Part shown: positions 51,936-61,817 of the stretch, piece by piece
Numbering within the stretch: position 1 is the first letter of the stretch
Layout: each line of letters begins with the position of its first letter
Assembly: GCA_002315385.1 (NCBI GenBank)
Contig: DCHZ01000016.1
Span: forward strand, 1-64,000
Source of the DNA: Firmicutes bacterium UBA1739
GTDB taxonomy: Bacteria; Bacillota; Clostridia; Peptostreptococcales; Anaerovoracaceae
Direction of reading: 5' to 3'
DNA: 64,000 nt
The notes under the pieces: model-generated
Database searches by the model: none
Seen by the model: only the letters and a program-made list of their open reading frames with translations
What the model was told of the DNA's origin: nothing
Program-made: the position numbers and the translations under genes

Positions 51936-53182
51936 CCCTTTCTCCTTTCTTCTTTTTTGTTTTCAAGAGTTTCTAAGAATGCCTGGATTCTTGTGTTGTA
52001 CTGTTCTGTGGAGAAAGCTCTTGGGTCAGTCTGGTCACCGTCGAAGAGAACTGTAGCAACGCCGGTCTTTTCTTCGATCTGTCTCTGCTGTTCAAACTGT
52101 CTGAAGTCGAGGAGTTTGCAGCTTCTGTTTGAATGGAATACGATACCGTCCAGTGAGTATTCATTAACAATACGTGTGATTCTGTCTACGCCGTTCTGGA
52201 GGTTGCTGTTGCAGTAAATTCCGCTGTAAGCCTTAGCCATACCTTCGATGTCGCCGTTATCATAAAGAATGGTCCATGAATCAGGATATGTTGATGTAAC
52301 CATGTTGATACCATTGTTCTTCAGTCCTTTATATGTTGAACCGAGATATGGCCAGCATGCGATACCGTCCCACATTACTCTGAACTTTTCTTCTTCGCCC
52401 GGCTTCCAAGGTCCGAGACCTGCAGCAGCCTTAGCTTCTAATTCTTCTTTCCATGCCTTGAATACTTCGTAACCTGCTTTTGTACCTCTGTTTGTTACGA
52501 TACCTGCCATGTAGTTGAAGAGGTCAAAACCGTTTAATGGTGATGGTTTTGCTTTTGCTACCATTGTAGCATCTTTCCACATCTGTGATGTAGCATTTGA
52601 CTGTTCCATAACTGCCTTGAACTTGTCATGGTCAAATTCTACTTTCTTACCATAGTGTTTTGTGGAAATAGTTTCAAGTCTCTTGATAGCTTCTTCAATC
52701 TGACCCTTCATGTATTTAGCAGCGTGATCCTGTACATCATATGTATGATTGAAAGGTAAGTCGAAGATAATGAGTGGAATGTTCAGTTCTTTAGCAAGGT
52801 TTTCGTACCATTTTAATACTGTATGGCAGATATTGCTGCAGCTGTAAATGAAATCAGGCATCGGGATGTCCTGTGATTCTGATTTCTTTAACTGCTGATA
52901 TCCGAAGTTAACTCTTGCATATGAACATAAGTCCACTGAGTAACCTCTTCCTTCTGAATGGTCGATAAATTTCTGCGCTTCTTTTCTTGCTCCGATAGCA
53001 GCAGCCTGGTTTTCAGGGTAAACAACATTGATTCCCATTGTTGTTAATAATTCCTGTGGTGCGATTGATGTTGCCCAAGCTACGAGTTTGCCGTCTGCTT
53101 TTGCGTCTAACGCACTCTGATAATGATCTGCCATAAGATCATTCAGCATCTGTTTTGACGAAAGCTTTTCTTTCTGTTCCAA
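51932..53182 (-). CDS. 2-hydroxyacyl-CoA dehydratase, alpha subunit (HadB/LcdA/FldB-like)
   Basis: A 416-residue subunit nearer in size to LcdA/HadB (about 410-430) than to glutamate-pathway HgdA (about 477). Cysteines for the [4Fe-4S] cluster are in SVDLCSYARVNFGY, YSCSNICHTVLKWY and FHSNRSCKLLDF; GVATVLFDGDQTDPR near the C-terminus is a family hallmark. Start choice: TTG at 53182 with AGGAGGG about 8 nt upstream; a longer reading from 53233 begins in the leader without a ribosome-binding site. It is the first gene of the operon. The hydroxyacyl-CoA substrate is not readable from sequence; candidates are lactoyl-, 2-hydroxybutyryl- or another short 2-hydroxyacyl-CoA. Confidence 0.93.
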   Translation of the reverse strand: MEQKEKLSSKQMLNDLMADHYQSALDAKADGKLVAWATSIAPQELLTTMGINVVYPENQAAAIGARKEAQKFIDHSEGRGYSVDLCSYARVNFGYQQLKKSESQDIPMPDFIYSCSNICHTVLKWYENLAKELNIPLIIFDLPFNHTYDVQDHAAKYMKGQIEEAIKRLETISTKHYGKKVEFDHDKFKAVMEQSNATSQMWKDATMVAKAKPSPLNGFDLFNYMAGIVTNRGTKAGYEVFKAWKEELEAKAAAGLGPWKPGEEEKFRVMWDGIACWPYLGSTYKGLKNNGINMVTSTYPDSWTILYDNGDIEGMAKAYSGIYCNSNLQNGVDRITRIVNEYSLDGIVFHSNRSCKLLDFRQFEQQRQIEEKTGVATVLFDGDQTDPRAFSTEQYNTRIQAFLETLENKKEERRKG

Positions 53183-53340
53183 AGATATACCCTCCTTCAT
53201 TGTATTCATAATAAGACAAATACCCAAAAGCATAACTAAATACCGTCAATCAGGATGCTTTTTTTTATAATATTACCATTATATATGCATCTGTTTGTGC
53301 CGGCTTCGTTTCTTTTGGTATGTATTCTATAGTTAGGTTT

Positions 53341-53369
53341 AGTATACTATGATTCAATTTTCTTTTCAA
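53341..53369 (-). promoter_or_regulatory. Promoter of the nine-gene fermentation operon
   Basis: On the minus strand TTGAAA (53364-53369) and TATACT (53341-53346) are 17 bp apart. The leader to the TTG start is about 150 nt and contains an 8-bp inverted repeat AAAAGCAT / ATGCTTTT (53226-53261) without a T-tract. No regulator gene lies nearby. Confidence 0.65.
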
Positions 53370-53442
53370 GAGCTTTTGTAATGTTTTTGTAATCCTTTAC
53401 ATTAATTTTTCTGATACATACTGTGACAGTTCTATGATCAGC

Positions 53443-53476
53443 CAAAAACCGCCCGGTTTTTGCTTTCCGGACGGTT
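53443..53476 (-). terminator. Terminator after the S-layer protein gene
   Basis: On the minus strand AACCGTCCGG pairs with CCGGGCGGTT (one G-T pair) around a 10-nt loop and is followed by TTTTTGG. It lies about 60 bp past the stop of the giant gene and separates it from the fermentation operon. Confidence 0.8.
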
Positions 53477-53534
53477 TTCAGTCATGAAGACGTTACTCTT
53501 CCTTCAGTCATTACCTTTTATGCAGTTTAACCGA

Positions 53535-56500
53535 CTATTCGGTTATTTCCGCTTCTGTTTGTACTTTATTTTTGTCTATGATATTTTCACACAGTCTCTG
53601 CATCATTGCCGCCACCTGGGCTCTTGTAGCGTTTCCCTTAGGTTCAATCCTCTTATCGGTCACTCCGTTAATCAGGCCTGCATTTACGCACCATGCCATA
53701 GCTTCTTCTGCATATTCCGAAATATCAGCCCTGTCATCAAATGCTCCGATTCCCTTACCAGTCTGAATTATGTTGAATTTCTTATACTGTGCATATCTGT
53801 AAAGTATTGCGGCAGCCTGCTGTCTTGTGATGTCCTCAGCCGGCCCGAACTTTCTGCCGGTAATTCCGTTTACAATTTTGTTCTCACTTGCCCATGCAAC
53901 TGCCTTAGCATAGTATGCATCCACAGCAACATCATCAAAGTCAGCTGTACCGGTTTCAGGTTCGCCTTCGAGTCTGTAAAGCATTGTTACAAACATTGCA
54001 CGGTTAACCTTTTCAAATGGTCCAAACTTATCTGCTTCCAGCCCCTTCATAATGCCTCTCTCAGAATTAAATCTAACTGCATCATAGAACCAGTCTGTTT
54101 TCTTTACATCACTGTACGGATTATTCCATGTATCAGCATTGTCTGCTTTATTGAATTCCGCTGTGATAGTATGCTTTGATCCTGCATTCGCGATAGTGTA
54201 TTCAGATACCGCACCTACACTCTTACCGTCAACCAGCACGTCAGAGATTTCATAACCCGGGTCTGCCTTTATTGTAAATTTCTGTTTGCCGTCAGACCCA
54301 ATCTTTCCTGCGGTAATTGTACCATTAGCGCCCTGTATTATGACAACACCGGAAGTAACCGCGGCACTTCCTCCTCCGCCGCCCGGAGATACAGATTTAA
54401 CAACATTTACATTAATATCATCATATACTCCCGCATTGGGATAATATACGTATACAGTTGTTTCTCCACGGTTAATACCCGTAATCCTCCCTGTACTGTC
54501 TACTGAAGCGACACTTCCGTCAAGACTGTAAAATTCAGCTTCTCCTGCCAGAGTTTCCCATGGAGCAACCTCAAATCTGAGTTGTGCCGATTCTCCCTCT
54601 TTCACTTCTATGCTGTCCTGACCGCCGTTTATCTGCGCAACAACCGGCATAGATGCCACAAAATCGAACGCCGATTTTACATCTCCGCCTTCTTCGGCAA
54701 GTTCCAGCTCGACCGTTCCCAGCGAGGTAAAATCATCCGGTCTTAAAATGCACGGTATACTTATTTCCATGCTTTCGCCTGAATTCAATGCCGGCACGTA
54801 ACACCTTCCATATTCCCTGTTGCTTTTCTCATTCATTCCGGAAAGAATTATTTCAGTTTCTTTCGAGCTTTTTCTTCCGATATTCTCAACTGTAGCTGTA
54901 ACAATACTTTCGATATCATCAATCTCAACATCTGAAATATTCAGCTTTGACTCAGCAGGTATGTCGATTGTCTGTCTGAGAGTTGTTGCCTTTTCTTGTG
55001 ATACACCTTCATCAAGATAGATCAGTATTTGAGCATCTTTGTCTGCTTCAGGAACATTCCATGCTGCAATGACTTCGGTTTTCTCCATTGCCTCCAGCAC
55101 TGTGTTAACAGTATCGCTCATTATTTCAGTCTCTTTTCCGTCAACAAGCTGGGTCACCTTCACTCTGAATCCTTCTGCCGGCAATAACCCATTATTTATT
55201 ACGCTAAAGCTGATATTCTCATAATCACCGGCAGTCATATTGGATGGCAGCAGAACAGCACCGTCTATTTCCACCGAATCTATTGTAGCATAATCTATTT
55301 CCACAAGGGAATTGGGACCGAAAGCGATATTTCCATCAGACCCAATATACTGTGAATAGTAATCCGATACCATCGTAAATGAATTATCTTCATTCATCAA
55401 TACACTTATTTCATCTATTACTTTGCCGAAACCAGTAATCTGAACCGCCTTAGTGAATCCGTTCTTCCCCTCAGCAGGTTCGGCTTCATAACTCTCCGCA
55501 ATGTAATGTACACCGTAAACCTCCTTCGCATTATTAGTATTTATTATTTTATCCGCAAAATCAACGAAGTAGATGTACACATCCTTACTGCTTCCTGCCA
55601 CCACATAGCTGGAAATATTTGTATTTATCGCATCTGTCTGTCTGAAGTTTTCTTTATCAAACTTCAAATTTCCGTCTGCCATTCTCTGATAAAAGCTTCC
55701 TTCATACATTTCTTTGTCCATACTCAATTCATCTGCCGTCTTCTGATACCAGCCTTCATCGTTTTCATCCGATGTCAGGAAAGCCTGTTTGATTGCCCGG
55801 GTATCTGCAACATCCCCAAGACCTTCAATTTCTTCAGGAGCAAACATTTCAACCATCATTTCTGTCAGATTTTTAATGTTAAAGTAATACCCATCGCTTA
55901 TGAATGTCAGATATACATCATTTCCAAGCTTAGTAACCTTAGAAGCGCTTACACTTACCTTATCATCAGTCATTTTTATCGGATAATAGTGTTTGCCTGT
56001 TTTAAGATTAACAATATCCACCCACAGAGTTCTGTCTGTCACAGTATCAAGATTTTCGTCTTCATCAACAGAATAAGCAGACAGCATATATGAAGCTCCT
56101 CCGATTTCCGCAGTCTGTGACTGATAATCAACCACCATAGGATCTTTCAGCGAAGGATGTTTTACTGTAATAAAATGTTCGTTCTCTGATTCTCCGGTTT
56201 CAAGATCATATTGCACATACGCCATAGTCGAATACTTTTTTTCAAGATTAAGCAAATCAAGAGCATTTTTCGTCCCCTTAATATCAACCTTCAGATAGCT
56301 GCAGTATACTTTGTTTCCGGACACCGAGAGTTCGGGAACGAGATTCATGAAGTCGTCTTCAACTAATATATGCTTCTCTCCCATAATTCCGGTATCAATA
56401 TCATATACTGCAACAGAAACATCCAGCGAACTCAGTATTTCGTCAAGAGACTGCTTTTCATTGAAAGCCTTTCCTGAATCAGACCAGGCAATTACAACCT

Positions 56501-59500
56501 TGTTGCCTATCTTCTGGACTGATGCAACAGCATCCATTGTTCCGTCATCATCAACGGTTTCAGGTCTGCTCCATTTGTTCCCGTCAAATATAGAATAGTA
56601 CAGTGCATACGGATTATTATCATCATTTCTTGAGCCGATAAAAATAATCATTTTCCTGTCTCCGCCGAGAGATATTATCTTCGGTCTTGTCAGCTCTGCG
56701 GCATTCTCCAGCAGAACTTCCATATTCACAGCCTTAGGTGTAGACATCAGGCTGCCTTTATACTGACTTCCAAAGCTGTCCATATCACCGGTTCCCGCAT
56801 AATACAGCTCATAGTTGTTCATAAAATCTTCATAGTCGATTGAAGTATGCTCTTCACCCGAAAGCTTCAGCGGTTCTATGAGATTTGCTATGCCTCCCAG
56901 GAATTCGACCTTTGTCTTTCCGGCAAGAGAACCCCACCCTTTCATCAGGTTAACGAACGGGAATTGGAAATTTGTAAACACAAGGTCTATCGCAATTCCT
57001 CCGTTGGAGCCAAGCATTGCTCCTCCATTATCCGACGTGAATGTAGTCGGAATTACAAATTTCATTTGCACAGATACAAAGCCCTTGGGGGCAAAATATT
57101 TTGCCAGTATCGAGCCGGCCTCCAGAGTCAGTGAAAACATAACATTTAAGCTTCCTTCACTGTCCACCCGTTCCATAATATCAGCAAGATTTCCGGCATA
57201 CGAACTGAAATCATCTGCATCGAAAGCTTCCTTCACTTTTTCTCCTACCCATGAATGCGTATAATCTGTCTGCATAATACCGCTTGTGCTCACAAATATC
57301 GGGAACTGCCCGAGCATTGTATGCCATAGCTTATTGAATTTAAATGTTCCTCCGATTGTCACGGCACCTTGAAGAAATACATATTTCTTTTTTACAGGAT
57401 TATAGATGAACTGGAATGCCATAATTACATTGCCGGATACACTCAGATATGGAGCAGAATTCAGTCCTGCCATCATATTTTTTGCATTCATCGCTGCCGT
57501 CTGCTTATGAAGCATCTCCTCGTTGGCCTTCATCTGCCCTTCGGCAGTTTTTAAATCCTCTCCTATATCATTCTTTCCCAGAGTGATATTTCCGTTTATT
57601 TCTTCTGCACTTTTATATTCCGCTTTCGCCTTTGTTGCCAGGTCTATGTATTTCTGGTAATACGCTTTTTTGCCTTCCGTAGTCAGTGACGAGAAAGAGC
57701 TTACAGTCGCTCCGATATTTATATCTATAGTATACCCTGTTCCTTTCTCCCAGTTTGTCTTTTTGAAACTCAGAGCACCGGTATCTGCATCAGCAAGAGC
57801 CGCTCCCAGCATAGGTACCTTTACAGTGGTTTTTCCTTTCAACGCATAATTCTGAGGAACGATTTTGCTGTTTTCCACATAGAATTTCAATCCGGAATCC
57901 ACCTCAGGATAAACTATATCCACTTTAGCTGTGCGATTCCCTATTTTTACCTCCTTTTGCTCCTCATCGACAAGCTGCAGCCTGATTGTATCACCGTTAT
58001 GAAGCCGCTCCAGCATATTTTCAATGCTGGCAACAAAAACAGTTGAAGTCTGTTCCTTTTTGACCCCCTTTACTTTTAACACCTCAATTCCCGACACCGA
58101 AACAACCCTGAAGATTACTTCCTTGATGGTTTTTCCTTTCAAATCAACATTTGCAGTCAGTTCAAGTGTATCATCAAAAATTCTCACCGTATTCTGTGTG
58201 AGATCTGACATGAGATTGTGCTGGGGTTTATCGTATTTATATGTAAGACTTGCAATCCTCGGCATACTGTTAGGATAATTTAAAACGGTATTGCCTGCAT
58301 TTGCTACTATTTCATCCCCTTCTCTGTCGGCAGTCTCATTTAATGTCGCTTCAGCAACCTGAGAATAAGTTACACCGTTGGAAATCAGAAGCTTTATCCT
58401 ATCACCTTTTTTTGCCGTCACTCCCGAAATAATATACTTTCCGTCATTACCCGTTAAAAATCCGGTCGATCCGATCACTTTATCTTTATTCTGAGCAGTT
58501 CCTGTTATCACGTTATATCCGGAAATCGGAAGCGTTTTTATCTTCTCCGCGTCATCCCTTACCGGCGGAATTTCCGAAAGCAGATTTCCTTTTACTGTAT
58601 ATGTTTTCAGATCACCTTTTCTGACTTTTTCCACGTCAACAGTATATACATTATCGCTTATATTGACTCTTCCGGTTGTATAGAAAGTCTGACCATTGTA
58701 TTTAGTACCTGTCATATTGTCTATAATGACAGGACGATATACATAATCCGGGTTCTCCGGTTCTGCTGTTACCTTAACATTTATTGTATAATCTCTGCTT
58801 ATTACCGGCGTTATTTTATCTGAAAGCTTTTCCATTTCGGGGTTTGCTTTTAAAACCAGTTTGTTTTTCCATGACGGTTCATATTCTTTGAGTTCCGCCT
58901 CAGACATCAGATTCTCTATCTCAACTTTACCCTGTGCTTCCTTTGTAAGATTTAATTCTATCCTGTTCTTTTTCTCGGAAAATACCGGGCGGATATAATA
59001 AGTGGCCGCCTTTTCTTCCAGAAACAGCGAAGTTTTGCCACTTACAGTAGTGAATTCTTCCCCCTCCTTGGTTGTATACTCATATCCTTTGAATTCGTAT
59101 TTATCTTTATCATAAGGTTCGGCAGTCAAATCAATTTCATCTCCGATATGATAGTTAACACAGCTCCCATCTTCTCTGACAGCAAGATTCTTATCGACAA
59201 AATATCCGGCATTGTCTTTCGCAGGCAGAACTTTTACCTTTGAAGTATAATATTCCAGAATCGGCTGAAACTGTAGAACCTGATTATATCCGTCTCCGTC
59301 ATTCCTTACTTTTTTCTGTTCATATTCAATCCATGCAGCAAAGTACTTATCAAAAGGTACAGTTGCCATGCTTCGGTTAACCTTGTCTTTTTCCGTTTGG
59401 ATAGCAGAGGATGAATAATCCACATAACCATTGCTGCCGCTTTTCGACTTCATATCTAAAAAGGCAAAAAAGCCCTCCGGATATTTCAGCTCAGTTTTAT

Positions 59501-61544
59501 CTTCATTTTTAGCTGTCGGATTTATTGTAATATTATATCCGATTATATAAGCGAAAATTCCCGCATGGCTCCCCAGACTTGCAATATCTGTGGAGAATAC
59601 CGTATTCTCACTTTCACTTTGAGATTGAGGATTGTAGTATAAATGCTTCGTACGCAGAAGAGGCTGGTTTATCTTGTCTTCTCCGCATTTCAGAACAACC
59701 TGAACTGCGGCGGAATAAATATTTCCGCCCGGTCTTAGAAATTCCATATCCTGCCATCTGACAAGTGAAAGTTCATACATTTTATACATTGCCGCAATTC
59801 CATAGAATTCCACAAATGATTTCGGTGTAAGATTGTTTGTATCAAGAGAAAAAACACTTAGAGCTGCAGTAGTATCGGATGTATTGGCATTACTGTTGCC
59901 TGCATTTTTACCGAATTTCATCTTACTGTTCTCCAAGGTTCTGTCAAATCTTCCTTCAACCCGTTTTGTGTCTGTCCATTTAGCTGTCGACATCTGAAAA
60001 TCCGCTTTCTGTCCGTCAATACCAAAACTGCTCGTGGAGGTCCAGTCCGGTGACAGATACTGGAAAAATATTAGCGGCAGTTTGCTGTCAGAATAAGTCC
60101 AGACACGTCCTGTTTTCCACATGGTTGTATGATAATACTTTAAATCTCCGTAGTTCCTGGCAAAATCATTACCGTCCGCAACATGATATTCACTCTTTCT
60201 TACGCCACAGCCCCAGGGTTTAGCACCGTCCCAATTGCCATATTTGAACCATCCGCCATGAACGGTATCAGCGGAGAAAATGTATTTTCCTGCTTCTACA
60301 GCAGGATCATAGGATTCATCCATTATTCTTCCCATTACATCGCCGTCTTTATACCTTACAACATAGTCTGTGTTGTTGACTTTAATTTTAAAGCTCTTTT
60401 CCTCTCCTTCATCTTCAGTGTTTTCTGCCACTTCACTCTCTTCAGTCTCTTCTGACAGAATTACTTCAGCCTCAGTTATTTTTCCTTCTTCACAGCCTTT
60501 ATAATCTGTAAGTACTATCTTAAACTTTCCGCTTCCGGCAACATTTATTGTAAATTCTTTTTCAGTTTCATATGGTGCAAAAGCAAGTGTTTCATCCAGT
60601 TTGTTATAATTAATATCTGCTTTTGCCGTATCATCCTGAGTAACAACGCTCATGTCAACCAGCGAATATTCCGCTCCCTTTCTCTTGACGGTTATTGTTA
60701 CTTTGCCATTATCAGAAGTATATCTTTTTTTACTGAAAGATACTTCCGAATACTCCAAAGGCTCATTGTCCTCTATCACCCCCGAAAATGTGCCGGCATT
60801 ATATACTTCTGCGCCTTCACACTGAGTCATCACAAGGCTGAACCCTTCTTCATCTTCCGATTTGCTGTCATCCTTTATCTTCAGTCTTACATATTTCTCC
60901 GACTCTCCCGGAGCAAATTCTACAGTAAATTCAGACGAGTGATCCATTTCTCCCAGAATGCCCTCATATATCTGTTTCATACACTCATTTCCTGCAGCTG
61001 CAACTTCTTCCTGTTCAGCCTGACTCAATACTATGTCCCTGGTACTCTCTCCGGTCTGAGCCTCTTTTAACTGAGCAAGTCTGCTGACCGATGATGCATT
61101 GACACGTTCTGATCCGATAATACCATCACCCGCACCCAACGCTTCCGTTAAATCATTTTCAGCTTCATCAGCACCTTCCTGCAGGTATTCCTTTTGAAGC
61201 AGGGTTTTTCCATCACCGCATTTTTTTACATCCTCTGCCTCTATTTCATAATCTTTTCCGTAAAGAGCGGACATATCAATCGTATTGATTTCAACGCTTG
61301 CACCTTCACTTAAATCACCCTCTCTATATACAGGTATCAGATACAGAGAATCCGCCTCCGGAAATGATGCCGATACCGCTCCGAAGTATATATAATTACC
61401 TTCAGGTATTTCCGATGCATCAACTCTGGAGCCGTTAATTATTGTTTCGTTACTATCCTGCCCGGCCATTACTCCTGTAGTACCGGTAAAAACCATGGCT
61501 ATAGTCAGTATAATCGAAATAAACGACTTCATTTTTCGTTTCAT
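53535..61544 (-). CDS. Giant S-layer-anchored surface protein (Calx-beta, CARDB-like, Big_2, SLH)
   Basis: A 2669-residue secreted protein. A signal peptide (about 1-28) is followed by two Calx-beta-like modules (about 55-260, with a Glu/Ala-rich insert, and 263-365), then a large middle part of about 1700 residues without a domain that I can name with confidence, which includes beta-rich and propeller-like repeats (for example WVDIVNLKTGKHYYP, VYCSYLKVDIKGT). Near 2080-2290 are two CARDB/Ig-like modules, then a Big_2 domain (about 2306-2385), a Gly-rich linker, a short repeat domain (about 2400-2465) and three SLH domains (about 2475-2655) that should bind secondary cell-wall polymer. GGAGG precedes the ATG. 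Function unknown; adhesion or substrate binding at the surface is plausible. Confidence 0.9.
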   Translation of the reverse strand: MKRKMKSFISIILTIAMVFTGTTGVMAGQDSNETIINGSRVDASEIPEGNYIYFGAVSASFPEADSLYLIPVYREGDLSEGASVEINTIDMSALYGKDYEIEAEDVKKCGDGKTLLQKEYLQEGADEAENDLTEALGAGDGIIGSERVNASSVSRLAQLKEAQTGESTRDIVLSQAEQEEVAAAGNECMKQIYEGILGEMDHSSEFTVEFAPGESEKYVRLKIKDDSKSEDEEGFSLVMTQCEGAEVYNAGTFSGVIEDNEPLEYSEVSFSKKRYTSDNGKVTITVKRKGAEYSLVDMSVVTQDDTAKADINYNKLDETLAFAPYETEKEFTINVAGSGKFKIVLTDYKGCEEGKITEAEVILSEETEESEVAENTEDEGEEKSFKIKVNNTDYVVRYKDGDVMGRIMDESYDPAVEAGKYIFSADTVHGGWFKYGNWDGAKPWGCGVRKSEYHVADGNDFARNYGDLKYYHTTMWKTGRVWTYSDSKLPLIFFQYLSPDWTSTSSFGIDGQKADFQMSTAKWTDTKRVEGRFDRTLENSKMKFGKNAGNSNANTSDTTAALSVFSLDTNNLTPKSFVEFYGIAAMYKMYELSLVRWQDMEFLRPGGNIYSAAVQVVLKCGEDKINQPLLRTKHLYYNPQSQSESENTVFSTDIASLGSHAGIFAYIIGYNITINPTAKNEDKTELKYPEGFFAFLDMKSKSGSNGYVDYSSSAIQTEKDKVNRSMATVPFDKYFAAWIEYEQKKVRNDGDGYNQVLQFQPILEYYTSKVKVLPAKDNAGYFVDKNLAVREDGSCVNYHIGDEIDLTAEPYDKDKYEFKGYEYTTKEGEEFTTVSGKTSLFLEEKAATYYIRPVFSEKKNRIELNLTKEAQGKVEIENLMSEAELKEYEPSWKNKLVLKANPEMEKLSDKITPVISRDYTINVKVTAEPENPDYVYRPVIIDNMTGTKYNGQTFYTTGRVNISDNVYTVDVEKVRKGDLKTYTVKGNLLSEIPPVRDDAEKIKTLPISGYNVITGTAQNKDKVIGSTGFLTGNDGKYIISGVTAKKGDRIKLLISNGVTYSQVAEATLNETADREGDEIVANAGNTVLNYPNSMPRIASLTYKYDKPQHNLMSDLTQNTVRIFDDTLELTANVDLKGKTIKEVIFRVVSVSGIEVLKVKGVKKEQTSTVFVASIENMLERLHNGDTIRLQLVDEEQKEVKIGNRTAKVDIVYPEVDSGLKFYVENSKIVPQNYALKGKTTVKVPMLGAALADADTGALSFKKTNWEKGTGYTIDINIGATVSSFSSLTTEGKKAYYQKYIDLATKAKAEYKSAEEINGNITLGKNDIGEDLKTAEGQMKANEEMLHKQTAAMNAKNMMAGLNSAPYLSVSGNVIMAFQFIYNPVKKKYVFLQGAVTIGGTFKFNKLWHTMLGQFPIFVSTSGIMQTDYTHSWVGEKVKEAFDADDFSSYAGNLADIMERVDSEGSLNVMFSLTLEAGSILAKYFAPKGFVSVQMKFVIPTTFTSDNGGAMLGSNGGIAIDLVFTNFQFPFVNLMKGWGSLAGKTKVEFLGGIANLIEPLKLSGEEHTSIDYEDFMNNYELYYAGTGDMDSFGSQYKGSLMSTPKAVNMEVLLENAAELTRPKIISLGGDRKMIIFIGSRNDDNNPYALYYSIFDGNKWSRPETVDDDGTMDAVASVQKIGNKVVIAWSDSGKAFNEKQSLDEILSSLDVSVAVYDIDTGIMGEKHILVEDDFMNLVPELSVSGNKVYCSYLKVDIKGTKNALDLLNLEKKYSTMAYVQYDLETGESENEHFITVKHPSLKDPMVVDYQSQTAEIGGASYMLSAYSVDEDENLDTVTDRTLWVDIVNLKTGKHYYPIKMTDDKVSVSASKVTKLGNDVYLTFISDGYYFNIKNLTEMMVEMFAPEEIEGLGDVADTRAIKQAFLTSDENDEGWYQKTADELSMDKEMYEGSFYQRMADGNLKFDKENFRQTDAINTNISSYVVAGSSKDVYIYFVDFADKIINTNNAKEVYGVHYIAESYEAEPAEGKNGFTKAVQITGFGKVIDEISVLMNEDNSFTMVSDYYSQYIGSDGNIAFGPNSLVEIDYATIDSVEIDGAVLLPSNMTAGDYENISFSVINNGLLPAEGFRVKVTQLVDGKETEIMSDTVNTVLEAMEKTEVIAAWNVPEADKDAQILIYLDEGVSQEKATTLRQTIDIPAESKLNISDVEIDDIESIVTATVENIGRKSSKETEIILSGMNEKSNREYGRCYVPALNSGESMEISIPCILRPDDFTSLGTVELELAEEGGDVKSAFDFVASMPVVAQINGGQDSIEVKEGESAQLRFEVAPWETLAGEAEFYSLDGSVASVDSTGRITGINRGETTVYVYYPNAGVYDDINVNVVKSVSPGGGGGSAAVTSGVVIIQGANGTITAGKIGSDGKQKFTIKADPGYEISDVLVDGKSVGAVSEYTIANAGSKHTITAEFNKADNADTWNNPYSDVKKTDWFYDAVRFNSERGIMKGLEADKFGPFEKVNRAMFVTMLYRLEGEPETGTADFDDVAVDAYYAKAVAWASENKIVNGITGRKFGPAEDITRQQAAAILYRYAQYKKFNIIQTGKGIGAFDDRADISEYAEEAMAWCVNAGLINGVTDKRIEPKGNATRAQVAAMMQRLCENIIDKNKVQTEAEITE

Positions 61545-61569
61545 CTTAAATTAAACCTCCCACAAAGCT

Positions 61570-61653
61570 TTATCTCATTAATTCAAACATTCGTCCCGAA
61601 CGATACCCGGGGTATGATCCGATCGTAATGCTGTCACTATTCGTTTTCTTCAC
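61570..61653 (-). CDS. Possible 27-residue leader peptide ahead of the giant surface protein gene
   Basis: Within the leader of the giant gene, AGAAGGAGGT stands directly before a GTG that opens 27 codons (MKKTNSDSITIGSYPGYRSG and so on, ending FELMR) and stops 25 bp before the giant gene's ATG. The spacing from the Shine-Dalgarno core to the GTG is short. The reading frame spans a palindrome (61603-61615). It may be a regulatory uORF or only a relic; I recognise no family. Confidence 0.3.
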   Translation of the reverse strand: MKKTNSDSITIGSYPGYRSGRMFELMR

Positions 61654-61726
61654 ACCTCCTTCTCATATTTGTCATAGAACGCATCCCATACTGACACAAA
61701 AAATTCACATTTCTCAAGACGACTAC

Positions 61727-61755
61727 ATTATATCTGTTTTCAGATAATCTTTCAA
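61727..61755 (-). promoter_or_regulatory. Promoter of the giant surface protein gene
   Basis: On the minus strand TTGAAA (61750-61755) and a consensus TATAAT (61727-61732) are 17 bp apart. The leader is about 175 nt and contains an orphan AAGGAGG site, a 27-codon reading frame and the palindrome ATACCC-C-GGGTAT (61603-61615). Confidence 0.75.
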
Positions 61756-61817
61756 CCTATCAGAATTCTTCAAAAAGGGAATAAATATTCACAAAGTAAA
61801 CAATTATATACAGCTTC

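Noticed and set aside
45677..53182. Assignment of the operon to the glutamate 2-hydroxyglutarate pathway
   Set aside because: The alpha subunit is nearer in size to LcdA/HadB, and the glutaconate CoA-transferase pair and glutaconyl-CoA decarboxylase are absent from the window.
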